Of a DNA stretch of 64,000 bases, positions 37,376 through 50,608 are shown piece after piece. The translations under genes and the position numbers were made by a program. The stretch is from Capitella teleta. Lineage: Eukaryota; Annelida; Polychaeta; Capitellidae. The stretch's first letter is position 1. Each line of letters opens with the position of its first letter. The stretch spans positions 245,629-309,628 of the forward strand of contig KB306105.1 of assembly GCA_000328365.1 (NCBI GenBank), in the 5' to 3' direction. The notes beneath the pieces are model-generated. The model searched no databases. It was not told where the DNA came from and saw only the letters and a list, made by a program, of their open reading frames with translations.

Positions 37376-38874
37376 ATTGTGGATATTCAATAATTCATTC
37401 TATATATTATCATTTCATGAGCAAAATAGAAGCTATCATAATTTGTTAATTAATGTATCTAAACATACAATCAGAATAGGAAGTTTAACATCACGCGATA
37501 ATGCAAGCGTAATATAGTTGGGTAATCATGTTTTCAAGCGCCTTTTAAATAAGATATTCTATATGATTGTCATGAGTACAAACAGACTTAATTACACAAG
37601 TCCTAGTAATCAAATGAGATATTATTCCAAGACGTTGAAATGCTGATTTGATGAAACCGATGAATGAAAAGCATGCTCAGAAGCTGCTTTCACCGTATCA
37701 TTTCTAGTCATCCATTCAGCCTACAACCCTCACCATATCAGTCAGAGAGCAGTTAAGCGTTGAGTAATTTTGATCGTGGATAAAATGTAATGAACGCTCC
37801 ACCTCCCTCACCGCTGTGACTGCCTATCACGATCATTACAATCACATTCGTCGCGTGTTATTTTGGGATTGAACTAATAAAGATGTGGGTAAGCCACATT
37901 GCAAGTTTATTTGCCTATAAGGCATTCAAGCTGGACACAAAGCTTAACAGCGAGTCTGTCATTATTAAGTGAATCTTAACTTTCAGAATGCAATCACTGG
38001 TACTGTTATTATTAATGGGAATTTTCCATCTAGTCATTGATGGCAATTGACTTGATACTGATCTGTGTATTGATAAGTAATGAAAGATATCTATAGTATT
38101 ATGAAATGACTGCATGTTACACCAATTGAGACATTTACAATTGAAAACATTCACGTGCATGGATATGCTTAAAGAAGCATAGGATATCGAAGGGCTACTT
38201 GACTGGATATATCCTCGCAATCCGAGAATCAAGTAAAACGCTAAATGTTTAGCTACGGAACGTTATGAGTTACACCGACCAGTATATATGGTGCGTAATG
38301 AATTTTAAATCAGTTTTCACTTGTGACCTTTGAAAATTGCGATAATGACAAACTTCTGTGTGTAGTGTATTTCTGTTACATACTACCGCCACCGTGAACA
38401 ATTAAAGCTGCGCTGATTATCAAAGGGCATTCATGTGGAACCGTTACGTCACTCATACGTACTACATGATCACCTATTGATCTTTTCATTTTTGACCTTT
38501 CGCCTTTTTGTCAACTTTGATAATTATGATAATTAATCTCCTTTGTATGTGTGGGTGGCCCACGTACTGCACTTGAGGAAATGTGGAAAAAATTTACATC
38601 AAGCGTTGAGGAAAAGTTACCGTTAGCCAAAAGGAGATAAAGTAAAGGAGATGAATACTGATGAACAAGATGTGTATTTTATACATGAAGATCTGTTGAC
38701 TCTGAGCTCAGTTGGTGAAAGTGCGTCTACTTTGAAGGGTATTATCAGAGAGCTCTGACTGGCGACCATGTATTTGCTAGAGTGTCACCGGTAGGATTTA
38801 ATTCTGATTCAGAATGAACCTTTTACTCTATTTGTTGTATATCCTTACACTGTTTTTTATTTCTTTCTCTTCAG
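37376..38874. other. Intergenic or 5' intronic DNA of the PH gene
   Basis: No gene recognised. The last bases (TTATTTCTTTCTCTTCAG) form a splice acceptor three bases before the PH-gene ATG, so at least part of this region is a 5' UTR intron. Confidence 0.5.
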
Positions 38875-38877
38875 GCC

Positions 38878-41800
38878 ATGGCTGAATCAGGGCCAAAGGT
38901 CAGGTCTGGCTACTTGCAGAAGTACAGCAGTGAGTATTCAAGGCAACATGATTACACATGTAATAAATATATGTAAATTAGGGGTGATTTGCATGTATGT
39001 AAATGGGTCACTTTTTAAAAGTTTCTCATCCATGCCATTGATATCAGTGATATCACGCAGAAGCTTCATGTATTTGCAAACTTGAACAAATCTTCAATCG
39101 AAGCTTTTTGCTTGAGTGAAGGATGTCCTTGGAAAAGCTTTAAACAAGTGCAGACGAGTAGAAAAAGATCCTCACAAATGCATTTCTCAAAAGCATTAAA
39201 TCAGCATTTGATAGCGTGGCTCTTTGCCTAAACACATAGCTGTGTTTAGCTCCTCAAGCAGCAATGCAGTGTACAAGTGTGCCCTGAATAATTAAGCTGT
39301 ATGGAGATACAAAGTTTAACCCACTTCAGTTAATTTAACAAAAGAAGCCGGAGCTACAGTCCACTTTTGGCCCAGTTCACATGAGCACTCTGTTCTGTGT
39401 TGAAGGCATTCATACTCTGATCATGAGGATTTATTCTGAATTCGACCTGCGAAGGTTGAGTGAATTGCACGACAGAGAGTATGACGCAAAGGTTTGGGAC
39501 ATTGGCTATCAAATATATATAGGCTATTTGGAAATATTTATTTATTTCTCATTGCTAATTAGTTAATTAATGCATGAAATTCTATTGTTTTGATGTTTTC
39601 GTCTGTTTTTCAGAGGGAATGTTGGGAGAGAAATGGAAGCGGGTGTATGTCGTCATCTACAAAGACAGTTCCATCTTCTGGTTTAAGAAGAAAGACGACC
39701 CTGCCTCAAAGGGAAACGCTAGCCTCAAGGTCAGTCTTCAAGGTCACTCAGCAATTGAAATCATAATATTAATACTAATCATAATCAATTGAAATCTTAA
39801 TGAATTCAAATCATAATTAAATTTATGATTTAGATTGAAAATTCAGTCCTGAAATAGTTTCTATTTTTATGGTCACATAAGTTTTGATTGCGGATGTACA
39901 TTACATTATATAATTTCACTCTTTCTCTCTCTCTCTGCAGAATGTCTGCAATTACCTGACAGTCGGAGCCAACTGTCGTGCTATTCCTTATAGTCCAGAG
40001 CTCCCTGCAAACGCAAGGATTGACTTCATGATTGCGTTTCCTCAAGAACCGGTTAAGAAAAGCAAAGTTCACTTCTTCCTCTGTGATGATGAGGCTGAAC
40101 TCAAGTAATCTCTTATCTCTCTTATCTTCTGGCTGATCTAATTTATTTCTCTTTTGTTGTTGTTGTTGTGAACTTTATGCAGTGATTGGATGACGTCTAT
40201 ATCGAGTGTGGTGAGTTTTCTTTTGTTTTGTCTTCATTTTGATTCAACATTCAGATTCTTGTAAACCAAATTACATTGTTGAAGCATTTTGATGAAATGA
40301 ATTTTTCTCTTTTCTCCAGTTGCCATCACCGCCCCAGCAACCGGCACAGGAATCTCAGCCTTCCCATGCACCCCCTCCCCAAGCCCCTCCCCCTGCCTCT
40401 GCCCCTCCCCAAGCCCCTTATGCGCCCCCCTACCCACAAGCCCCTGCTGCTCCGTACCCAAGTGCCCCCGGAGGACCACCTCCGCCCCCCGGAATAGGCT
40501 TTGATGGAGGTGAGATTTATATGGATTTTGACAACTCATTCGATACACTAGATCATGATCAGAAATGTATGAAATTTTTTGCTTCTTAAATCTTTCGTAT
40601 TTGTAGGAAGAAAAGGTATTTAATTTGATTTAATTTCAATTCTATTATTTCCTCCCAACCTGAGCTGTATCTTGTGTCTAATCATTTACCTTCCACTTCC
40701 TCATAGTATTATTTTATTTAATTGATATAAGTATGAGGCTGAATTATTTTTTGTTCACTTCTGATAATCTTATAATTTTTCCCACGTAATTGTCACTTTG
40801 AAATTATGCAATATATGATTGAAAATATAATAAATTCTGATTGTGATTTCAGGTCAACACCCGCCCCCTTACCAAGCATACCCTCCACAACCTCCCCCAG
40901 CAGGTTATCCCCCGGCGCCCCCTCCAGCACAAGGCTACCCCCCTCAACCTGGTTATCCGCAGCAACCATACGCCCCTCCCCCCCAACAGCCCTATCCTAC
41001 AGCCCCTGGCTACCCACAGCAGCAACCAGCATACCCCCAGCAGCCGTACACGCAGCAACCAGCGTATCCACGGCAACCATATCCACAGCAACCTGGAGCG
41101 TACCCGCAACAGGCAGCATACCAACAGCAAGGGGCGTACCCTCAGCAGCAGTATCACCAGCCGCATGGTAATTAAGCCAGCTGCATTCACCTCAAGAAAA
41201 AAGCACGGATAATGTGGCAAAATATCAAATTGATTATTACTCTCTTTTTCATAAATTCGTAGTTTCTAAAGTTCCTAGTTACCTTTAATAGACACTGACT
41301 CAATATCTGTGCAAATCTCATAATATGTTTGCATGGACAGCGTTTCTTCTAGACTATTTTTGCCTTGCACTTAAACCGTGGTTATTTATGTTATTGAAGG
41401 GCATGACTCCGCATGAGCATAACCATGCTGCAGGGTTATATGCTCGTGGGAATTTCCTATCTATTTTTAGAGACTGTGCATAGATAATTGATAGCGAACA
41501 TGGATTTTCCAGTGTTATTCGTGCAGATAAACAGAGAACTCGAATCTTTGATTTCTAGTTATATATTTTATGGATAATTGGAAAGTAAATGGAATATTCT
41601 GGTGACATTCCTGTTAAACATTAAATGGCATCATTTCTATTGCTAGGTTACCCTCAAGGTGCGCTGCTGCTGGTTACCAAGGACAACCGCAGAGGACGGT
41701 CATCGTGAAAGAGAAATCGAACAAAGGGGCGGGCAAGATGGCTGCTGGTGAGTACAGGGATTGCTGGATACATTCGTTCATTTTATCAATTCTGAATTGT

Positions 41801-44800
41801 TTACTGGGGGATAATTCCTTTAATAGGTTACATACCTATAATATTACTTTATGACCACTCATTAAGCTTCTTTTTTGGTTGGACCGTAGTCACTATTCTC
41901 CTCACTACGGTTCTTTCTTACTTTCGTTTGATGATCCTCAGAGATCCTTTTTTTCCGGTATTTTCACTTTTCCACATTCTTCTTCTTTTTTCTTTTTTCT
42001 TTATTTTTTATTGAACTTCATGCATGCAATCAATGAAACATTACTGGCGCTCGTATCATTCGATCGGATTGAGTGGAGCCGTAAAACCCCATCACTCACT
42101 ACATGCAATAGCATGGCAGGACAGGCACAGCCTATATAAAACTGCCAGCAACATATTTTAACAAAATAAAACAAAAGAGTGAATTTGTACAGCAAGTAAA
42201 ATAATATAAAACAACCAAGTTAAAAGAGTATCAGGTATGGTAAAAACCGGTGCATCTGCACGTTGAATTCCAAGTGCAAGAATTATCAACATCATAAGAG
42301 TTCAATTTGATGGTATAAAAAAGCATAAGTTTTGATTTAAAAACAGTGGGCGATGAAGAGCCTCGAATTTCTAAAGGTAAAATATTCCGCAATTGAACGA
42401 CTGTTAAAAAATGACACTTTAAAAGACTCAGTCCTGGTAAAAGGTGATATAAGTTCTAAACAATGCCCCGAGCGCAGTCGTTTATTGGAGTAAAATTTCT
42501 TAATAACAGAACTAAAATCAACGTTAATGGTGCCATTAAAATATTTGAATAAATATGAGAGAGAGTAATACATAAAATCTTACTTTTTGATGGGTTAAAA
42601 GTCATTCGCCAAATGGAACTCCATTCATGCAATGCATTAAGATCGCTATGTATAAGCCTACAATTACTTATACTTTGTATTGATTTAAAACATTTGCTAT
42701 CGTCAGCAAAAAGAGTTGTAGTACAATTTAAAGCAACATTAGGCATATCATTAATGTAAAGTTAAAACAGTAGTGGACCTAAATTTGAACCCTGGGGCAC
42801 TCCAGAAGGAACATGCATATATCTTGTCCCTTGCTGATGAATGTAAAACAAACCCTAAAAAGTTCTGGTCTTTTTTCAAGCAAAAACAAAATCCCGCTCC
42901 ACCCCTGCTGTTGTTCGTAATGATATGATCGAATGTACCGATGTACGCGAAAAGGCCAAATTGTTTAAAGCTCACTTTGTCTCAGTTTTTAATTCAAATA
43001 TGTCTGATGTTCTTACTCTGTCAGGTGACCCTGCCCCCTCAATTCCTGTACCACATTTCTCAGTTGATGATGTTGCTTCTGTTCTTTCACATCTCGATGT
43101 TAGTAAAGCCTGTACCCCTGATGACATTGCTCCAATTGTACTCAAGAAGTGTGGCCTCGCCTTAGCTCCCTCCCTAGCAGTTCTTTTCAACACCATGCTG
43201 TACACTGGTAGCGTACCTGAGAATTGGAAATTAGCTAATGTAATCCCTGTGTTCAAGAAAGGTGACAAGCAGGATGTTGCTAATTACAGACCTATTTCAC
43301 TTCTATGTATCGTATCAAAAGTTATGGAAAGGTGTATTTTCAACTACCTTTACAATTATTTGTGGCCAAAAATATACCCTCTCCAACATGGATTTATGAA
43401 GGGAAGATCATGTACTAGTCAATTACTGCATGTGTACCACAACATTGGGTCCATCTTGGACAAAGGCGGTCAAGTCGATATTGTTTTTCTCGATTTTAGC
43501 AAAGCTTTTGACTCTGTTCCCCATCATTTACTGTTGAAAAAATTGCACCACCTGTTTGGAATCAGTGGCTGTCTACTGGACTGGTTAGAAAGCTACCTGC
43601 AGTCCCGAAAACAGAGAGTCATGATAGATGGTGCTTTCTCTGACTGGGCCCCGGTCTCATCAGGTGTACCGCAGGGTAGTATCATAGGTCCCCAACTGTT
43701 CCTATTGTATATTAATGACATGCCCCTTGTCGCATCTCACAGCACTGTTGCTCTCTTTGCCAATGACTCAAAATGTTCTAAACCCATTACATGTATCACT
43801 GATTGTCAACATTTACAACAAGATATTGATCAACTGTATAATTGGAGTATGAAGAATCTTATGTCTTTCAATCCCAGCAAATGTAAAGCTCTTACCATTA
43901 CTCGGTCACGAAGCCCGGTTGATTTTAATTACACGATGAATGGTGTTGCCCTTGAAAAAGTTGTCGATTTTAAAGACTTAGGTGTATCTGTTGATCCATC
44001 ACTATCTTTTAAAGACCATATTTACTCAATTACTTCCAAAGCTAATCAAGTGTCTGGAATGATCAAGAGATCAATCGGTTATAATGCCCCTTCATCTGTA
44101 AAATTACAATTGTACATATCTCTTTGTCGTAGCAAGCTGGAAAACTGTTCTCAAGTATGGTCGCCTCAAACTAATGGCAATATATTAACCATTGAATCTG
44201 TTCAACGTAAATTTACAAAATATATCCTGAATTATCAGCCAGATCTATCTTATACCGAACGTTGTACAAAATTGCAGCTTCTACCTTTGTCTTTTAGAAG
44301 AGAGATTGCCGATCTAACCTTTTTATACAAATGTTTACATGGTCTCATTGATGTTGATTTTACCCATATTTTACAATTTTACACCAATTCTAGTCACACT
44401 CGTTCTCAACAATGCACTAATAGCTTGAAACCTATTCTAGTCAGAACCGAGTCATTTCAATCATTTTATTTCAATCGTGCCATATTTCTGTGGAATTCTT
44501 TACCATCTGCTGCTCGTAACTGTCAAACTTTAAATACCTTTAGAACCAATGTTAACAATTTTTATTTATCGAAAATGCAACATTATGATGTCAAGTCATC
44601 CTGTACCATTACTTCAACCTGCAGATGCCACGGCTTTTATCACTTTTAATGTTTTTAACCCAACCGTGGCAGTACTAACCCAATAGGATCCATCCTCTTT
44701 GTACTGCCATTTGCTTTACTGCAATAAAGCTTATTATTATTATTATATTATTATTATTATAATTAGAGCTTTTGCCTTCAATTAAAACATTTTGATAACG

Positions 44801-47800
44801 ATCGCATAAATAGTTTCTGATCCATTCTAATAAATCACCACTAATACCGTAAAAAAATTGAATTTGTACAATAAAAGATTGTGAGAAATACAATCAAAAG
44901 CCTTACTAAAATCCAAAAATACAACATCGATTTGACCACCCTTATCTAAAATAGAACCAATGCGGTGGTAAACATCTAATAATTGAGTTGTACATGATCT
45001 ATTTTTACAAAAGCCGTGCTGCAGTTGATAAATAAGATTAGAAACAAAAGAGTAAATGTATGTACATGTACATGTATGTGATTAAAAACACAACGCTCCA
45101 TGACTTAAGAGACAGTAGATAAAATAGAAATTGGTCGATAATTAGAAACGATGGATTTATCTCCTTTTTTAAAAACCGGAACAATACTGGCCCTTTTCCA
45201 TTCAAGAGGTACACTTCGACATTTAATACAGATATTAAATAAAGCACATAGAGCAGGAGCTAGAAAAAAGCGACTTTTCTTAAGAACTAATGGAGGAACA
45301 TCATTGAAAGCAAAAGCAGTGTTAACATCAAGAGAAACAAAAACAGATAAAACATTCACGATCGTGAAATGGGGGTCTGGCACCTTTGAACAGTTAAGTG
45401 AAGCCATGAGTGGAGGGTCGCTGAAATCAACGCCGAACTAAAATATTCGTTTTAACATTTTTCCTTTATCTGACGCCTCAACACACGTACTTGTACCGTT
45501 AGACATGACATTTGGGAGAGAAGGAGATTTAGTTTTGAAATGAAAGAATGACCAGAAATGTTTAGGATTAATCCGACACATTTCGCCTAATGAAGCAATA
45601 TATGCATCGTGCTTTGCCCTTAGAAGCATGCGTGTTTGGTTACGTAATGATCTAAACTGCGCCCAAGATTCCTCAGTGTTTGTTTGCTTTGCCTTACGCC
45701 ATGCACTGTTCTTTAAATGAATTGTATGACGAGCGTCGCCGTCGATCCAAGGTGGATCTCGCGAATTCATGATTGATACTTTGGGCACACATTGTTTAAG
45801 CAAGTTTTGTACATTCTTCAACCAAACATTCTACATTACATTTACATCACCAGCATTTGAAGAAATAAAATCAGTCAGAGGAGAGTTCGTAAATAGTTGG
45901 AATAAATAGCAAATTGAAATCAGTCTTTTTGTAATTATAAACCTCTCGCTTAATTCTATGTCTATTCGGTAATCGGAGACAGAGATCAAAATACAGAACA
46001 GCATGATCAGATTGATAATTTGAATGCACATCGCACACCTCTTTAATAAGACCCTTGGTATTTGTAAACATTAGATCCAAAACATTCATGTGAGAATTGG
46101 AAGGAATAGTATTGAGTTGACTCATAAAGAATGATTGCATTATGTGAATGAAATCAACATCGCAATTGACATGATTCTGTTCAGGTTGATTTCACTTAAT
46201 GTTCGGCATGTTAAAATCACCCAAAACACAGATTAGTGAGAATTCCTTTGAAACATTAAACATTACATCATTTAGGTAGTTGATAAACACATCACAGTCG
46301 CTGGCAGGGGGCGGGGGGGCGGTAGCACAAAACAACGGCGACGTGGCGGCGTTAACTTCATACACAAGTATTTCGCAGGGTGGTTCAAGGTCGGTCGTCT
46401 CTTTGATAGTACCATCGAGTGAATGCCAAGGAGGACACCTCCACCGCGTTTACCTTTGCTCGTCTCATTTTGATCCTTACGGTGGAAGCAAAAACGAGGA
46501 GGAAGTAATTCACTATTTTGCACAGAATTGTTCAGCCATGTTTCAGTAATAGCTACCACGCGAGCGTCGATCACATTCACTGATGAGGTTGGTTAGCTCG
46601 ACAAGTTTATTGTTCGTAGCTGAAAAACTCTTCATGCTTCTTGCATTCAAGTAGATGCAAGGGATCCTCGATAGGGCGACGTTTTTCCTTAGGCGTTCCC
46701 CGAAGCATCCTGTTCAGGGATTTCCGGTGCCTTCCACTGACGATCGCGCATCCACTTTCCTTTGTTGTTTTTTGGCAAATTTCCAAATTTGTAAGGACTC
46801 ACGCAGGCTGAAACTGGAGTTGTCGCCAGCATCACGTGTTTCCTTATTCAGGTTGAACATTATCTGGCTCAGTTCAGCATACTTCCTTCGTTCTTCCTTC
46901 GTGCGTCCAGGACGACACTTGAATTATGGGAGAGAAGTAGAGCCTGCCTTAGATGTCTCAATCACTTTTGACTGGAATGTACGTGCATCGAAAGCAGAAG
47001 GGAATGTCAGCTTCAGCAGCCGGGGTTTATCTCCCTACCCTTGTTTGCCCATTCTTTGCACTCTGGTTGGCCTATTCTGAAAGTTGAGAGTTACACAGAT
47101 CTTCTGAACATTTTCTACGTCATCTTGGGTTTCAGCTTGACCACTAATTATGACGTCACTTTTCACCTTTTCCTCGTTCAGCACCGACTGGACAGATGGT
47201 TTGATCATATCAGCAAACGAAGGAGGGGTAGACGATGATGGAGCCGACGGGTTGAGGGAGTTAAGTTAAGGCTGGGGTTGGCACCAGGCTGAGCGATGGA
47301 CGCTTTAGCAGCTGTTAGTTCGGCCTTCAGTGAAGTAATTTCAACAATGCGTTCGTTAGCTTAGCCGTCATTAAGTTTTGTGTTTGTAAAGAAAGTCAGC
47401 TGATTTCAAAATGGCGGGGAGGGGGGTCACTGGTTACGAAGTCCTCTTGATTGACTCACCAAAATGACAGCTTCAGCACGAGGTTGGAAAAGTGCCCCGA
47501 AGTGGACAGATAATATGGGACGAAATAATCAGATGTCTTGGGAATAGGTAATGGGAGTATTTACCACTATCCTGTGCAAAAATCCCAGTTTCAAATGGAC
47601 GAAAAACGTTGAAAAAAACAAAGAAAATACGCAGAGGCATGAAAATAGCGTCTTCTCACTTCATTGATCTTTCCGCTTGGAATATTATTGTACACTTCGC
47701 TGTATACATTCAGCACATGACCATCAAAGCCCACAACATCCAGTATGCATTATCTGCTTCTTTAGTGGGAACTCCTTCTTCCTTTGTGGTACTGCGACAG

Positions 47801-50568
47801 AACTAGGTTATATGCTTGTTTTTTTTGCCATTATCTGCTGATACATTGTTTAATGCTGGAGTTTTAATTGTTTCTTGCCACAATCTTTTTCAGTCCTGGG
47901 TAAGACGTTAAACTGCAACCAAACCGAGATGTGTGTCTAAACTTTGAAATCTAATGGAAATGAAACCACTGCTGGACAATAATTATGCTTAATTATCAGC
48001 CAATGGAGTTGAAGCAAATAGAATATCTCAGGCGTAAGTGGTTTCTTATTTCTATTCTGCGTCATATTTTGGTCATTCTACTAATTATTTAATTAATAAG
48101 CCAATGTGGTCATGAATGTCAGAATTATAATTGTATGGCTGATCGATGTCTGTTGGCTCAACTGGATGTCACATTTTGACACAGGGTTGACTTCCCATCC
48201 AAGGATGTTGGAATTTCTTTCTGGGAGCACAGACATACAAACATAAGGGAAGTGTGATTTCGAAGGCTTGAATGCATTCCTAAGAAGTATATACAAACAT
48301 GGATACTAGCTGTCCATATCCTGAAAGTAGATCGTCTATATTAGTCAAGCAAAAAAAAAAAACACAAAAAAAAAACACACACACACACACACCAAAAAAA
48401 GCATGAATAAACACAAATGCTACCAATAACTTATTGATATAATTACTGAGGACGGGAAGTGTGGTTTTTTTCAAAGCCTGTAATAAGCATGAAGTCAAAT
48501 TCATTCGGGTTGTCCATTCTTGGTCAACATTTGGTCCTTTGAAATCTGATGTGATTGGGTTTAACATTTTTTTCCATGAAGTCTAGCTATTACCAACATG
48601 AAATCAAATTCGTTGGCCGGTCTTTTTCTGGTTTTTTTCTGTGACTTTGGAATCTGCATCTGCTAGCAAATTTTATGAAAAAACATATTGTGCATAAAAA
48701 GACAGTTTACACTATTTGCCTTTGCATTTTCCTTGAGAAGGAGTTATGGGCATTGAATTCATCAGGACTTCCAAACTTCGTTCTTTTGGTAGCATCCGAA
48801 TGGTTTGGGTGGAGCCGTAAAACCCCATCATGTCATGTCCTTTGGTAACGAACAAATATTCCTTGGTTTTTCTCTGACATTTTAATATATTTTATTTTAT
48901 GAAATAGACTTCAAAGGCTTTGAGTCCAATTATAAATTGAAATATTATATATATTATATTTAGCTTTACAATAATATATACTGCAAATGCAGTATCGGCC
49001 CAACTGAAGGTCACTTTCTGGCACAGGGTTGACTTCCCCATACCACCACACGGAGCCACTATATTTGTATCAAAGGCGCATCTTTGATTTGGCTCAATCA
49101 CTGCATTCAAGTTGATTTGTGCAAAGACGTCCACAAATAATTAGCAACCTGTTCTCTGCACGGTCAATGACTGATGTCTTTAAATTCAAATGTTTTGTTT
49201 CTAATACTTGAAAAAATCAATCTCTAATGCTACCAATAACTTATTGATATAATTACTGAGGACGGGAAGTGTGGTTTTTTCAAAGCCTGTAATAAGCATG
49301 AAGTCGAATTCATTCAGGTTGTCCATTCTTGGTCAACATTTGGTCCTTTGAAATCTGATGTGATTGGGTTTAACATTTTTTTCCATGAAGTCTAGCTATT
49401 ACCAACATGAAATCATATTCGTTGGCCGGTCTTTTCCTGGTTTTTTTCTGTGACTTTGGAATCTGCATCTGCTAAAAAATTTTATGAAAAAACATATTGT
49501 GCATAAAAAGACAGTTTACACTATTTGCCTTTGGATTTTCCTTGAAAATGAGTCATGGGCATCAAATTCATCAGGACTTCCAATCTTTGTTCCTTTGGTA
49601 GCGAACAAGTGTTCCTTGGTTTTTCTCTGACATTGTAATATTAACAAGGCCAGACGCTGTGTACTACTGTCTATGGTGGTATGCAGGATAAAGAACCCTT
49701 GGGATTTATCGATAAGAGTAGGGGGAAACCCCGGTCCCGGGCCTTCTGTTCTGGCGCCCGTATCATCCGATCGAATTGGGTGGAGCCGTAAAACCCCATC
49801 ACTCACTCACTCACTTTGACATTTTAATATATTTTATTTTATGAAATAAACTTCAAAGGCTTTGAGTCCAATTATAAATTGAAATATTATATATGTTATA
49901 TTCAGCTTCAAAATTAATAATATATACTGCAAATGCAGTATCGGCCCAACTGAAGGTCACTTTCTGGCACAGAGTTGACTTTCCCATACCACCACACGGA
50001 GCCACTATATTTGTACCAAAGGTGCATCTTTGATTTGGCTCAATCACTGCATTCAAGTTGATTTGTGCAAAAACGTCCGCAAATAATTAGCAACCTGTTC
50101 TCTGCACGGTCAATGACTGATGTCTTTAATTCAAATGTTTTGTTTCTAATACTTGAAAAAATCAATCTCTTTCACACAATGTCAAGTGTGGGAAGTTGCT
50201 CTTTGTGTTTCAAGTATGTTCCAATGGTACATTTTCAGTGCAGGCTTCATCAAATGTATCAACAATGAGCAGGAAATCTGCAGCAGTGTCTTCAAAATAA
50301 AATATAATGAATGATAACAAGTAATTTTGCTGGAGAAAAACAAACATATGCCATAAAAGGTTTAGGTACACATTAATTCAACCAATAACTTATTGGTATA
50401 GTTATTGAGGATTGACTCTAATTAACATACTCACTGTTTCACTCTAGCATTGTTTTGTAAACTCTGCCTATGTTTGTAGACCTTTGGACTGAGAGTGCAC
50501 AGGAATATGTCCATATCCTGAAAGTAGATCGTCTATATTAGTCAAGCCAAAAAAAACCAAAAAACCAA

Positions 50569-50608
<40 letters not shown>

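Noticed and set aside
40234-41220. Minus-strand and alternative-frame reading over the proline-rich exons
   Set aside because: Low-complexity shadow frames of the PH-gene exons.
45151-47238. Plus-strand frames within the older LINE (for example 46655-47080)
   Set aside because: Antisense to recognisable LINE coding sequence.
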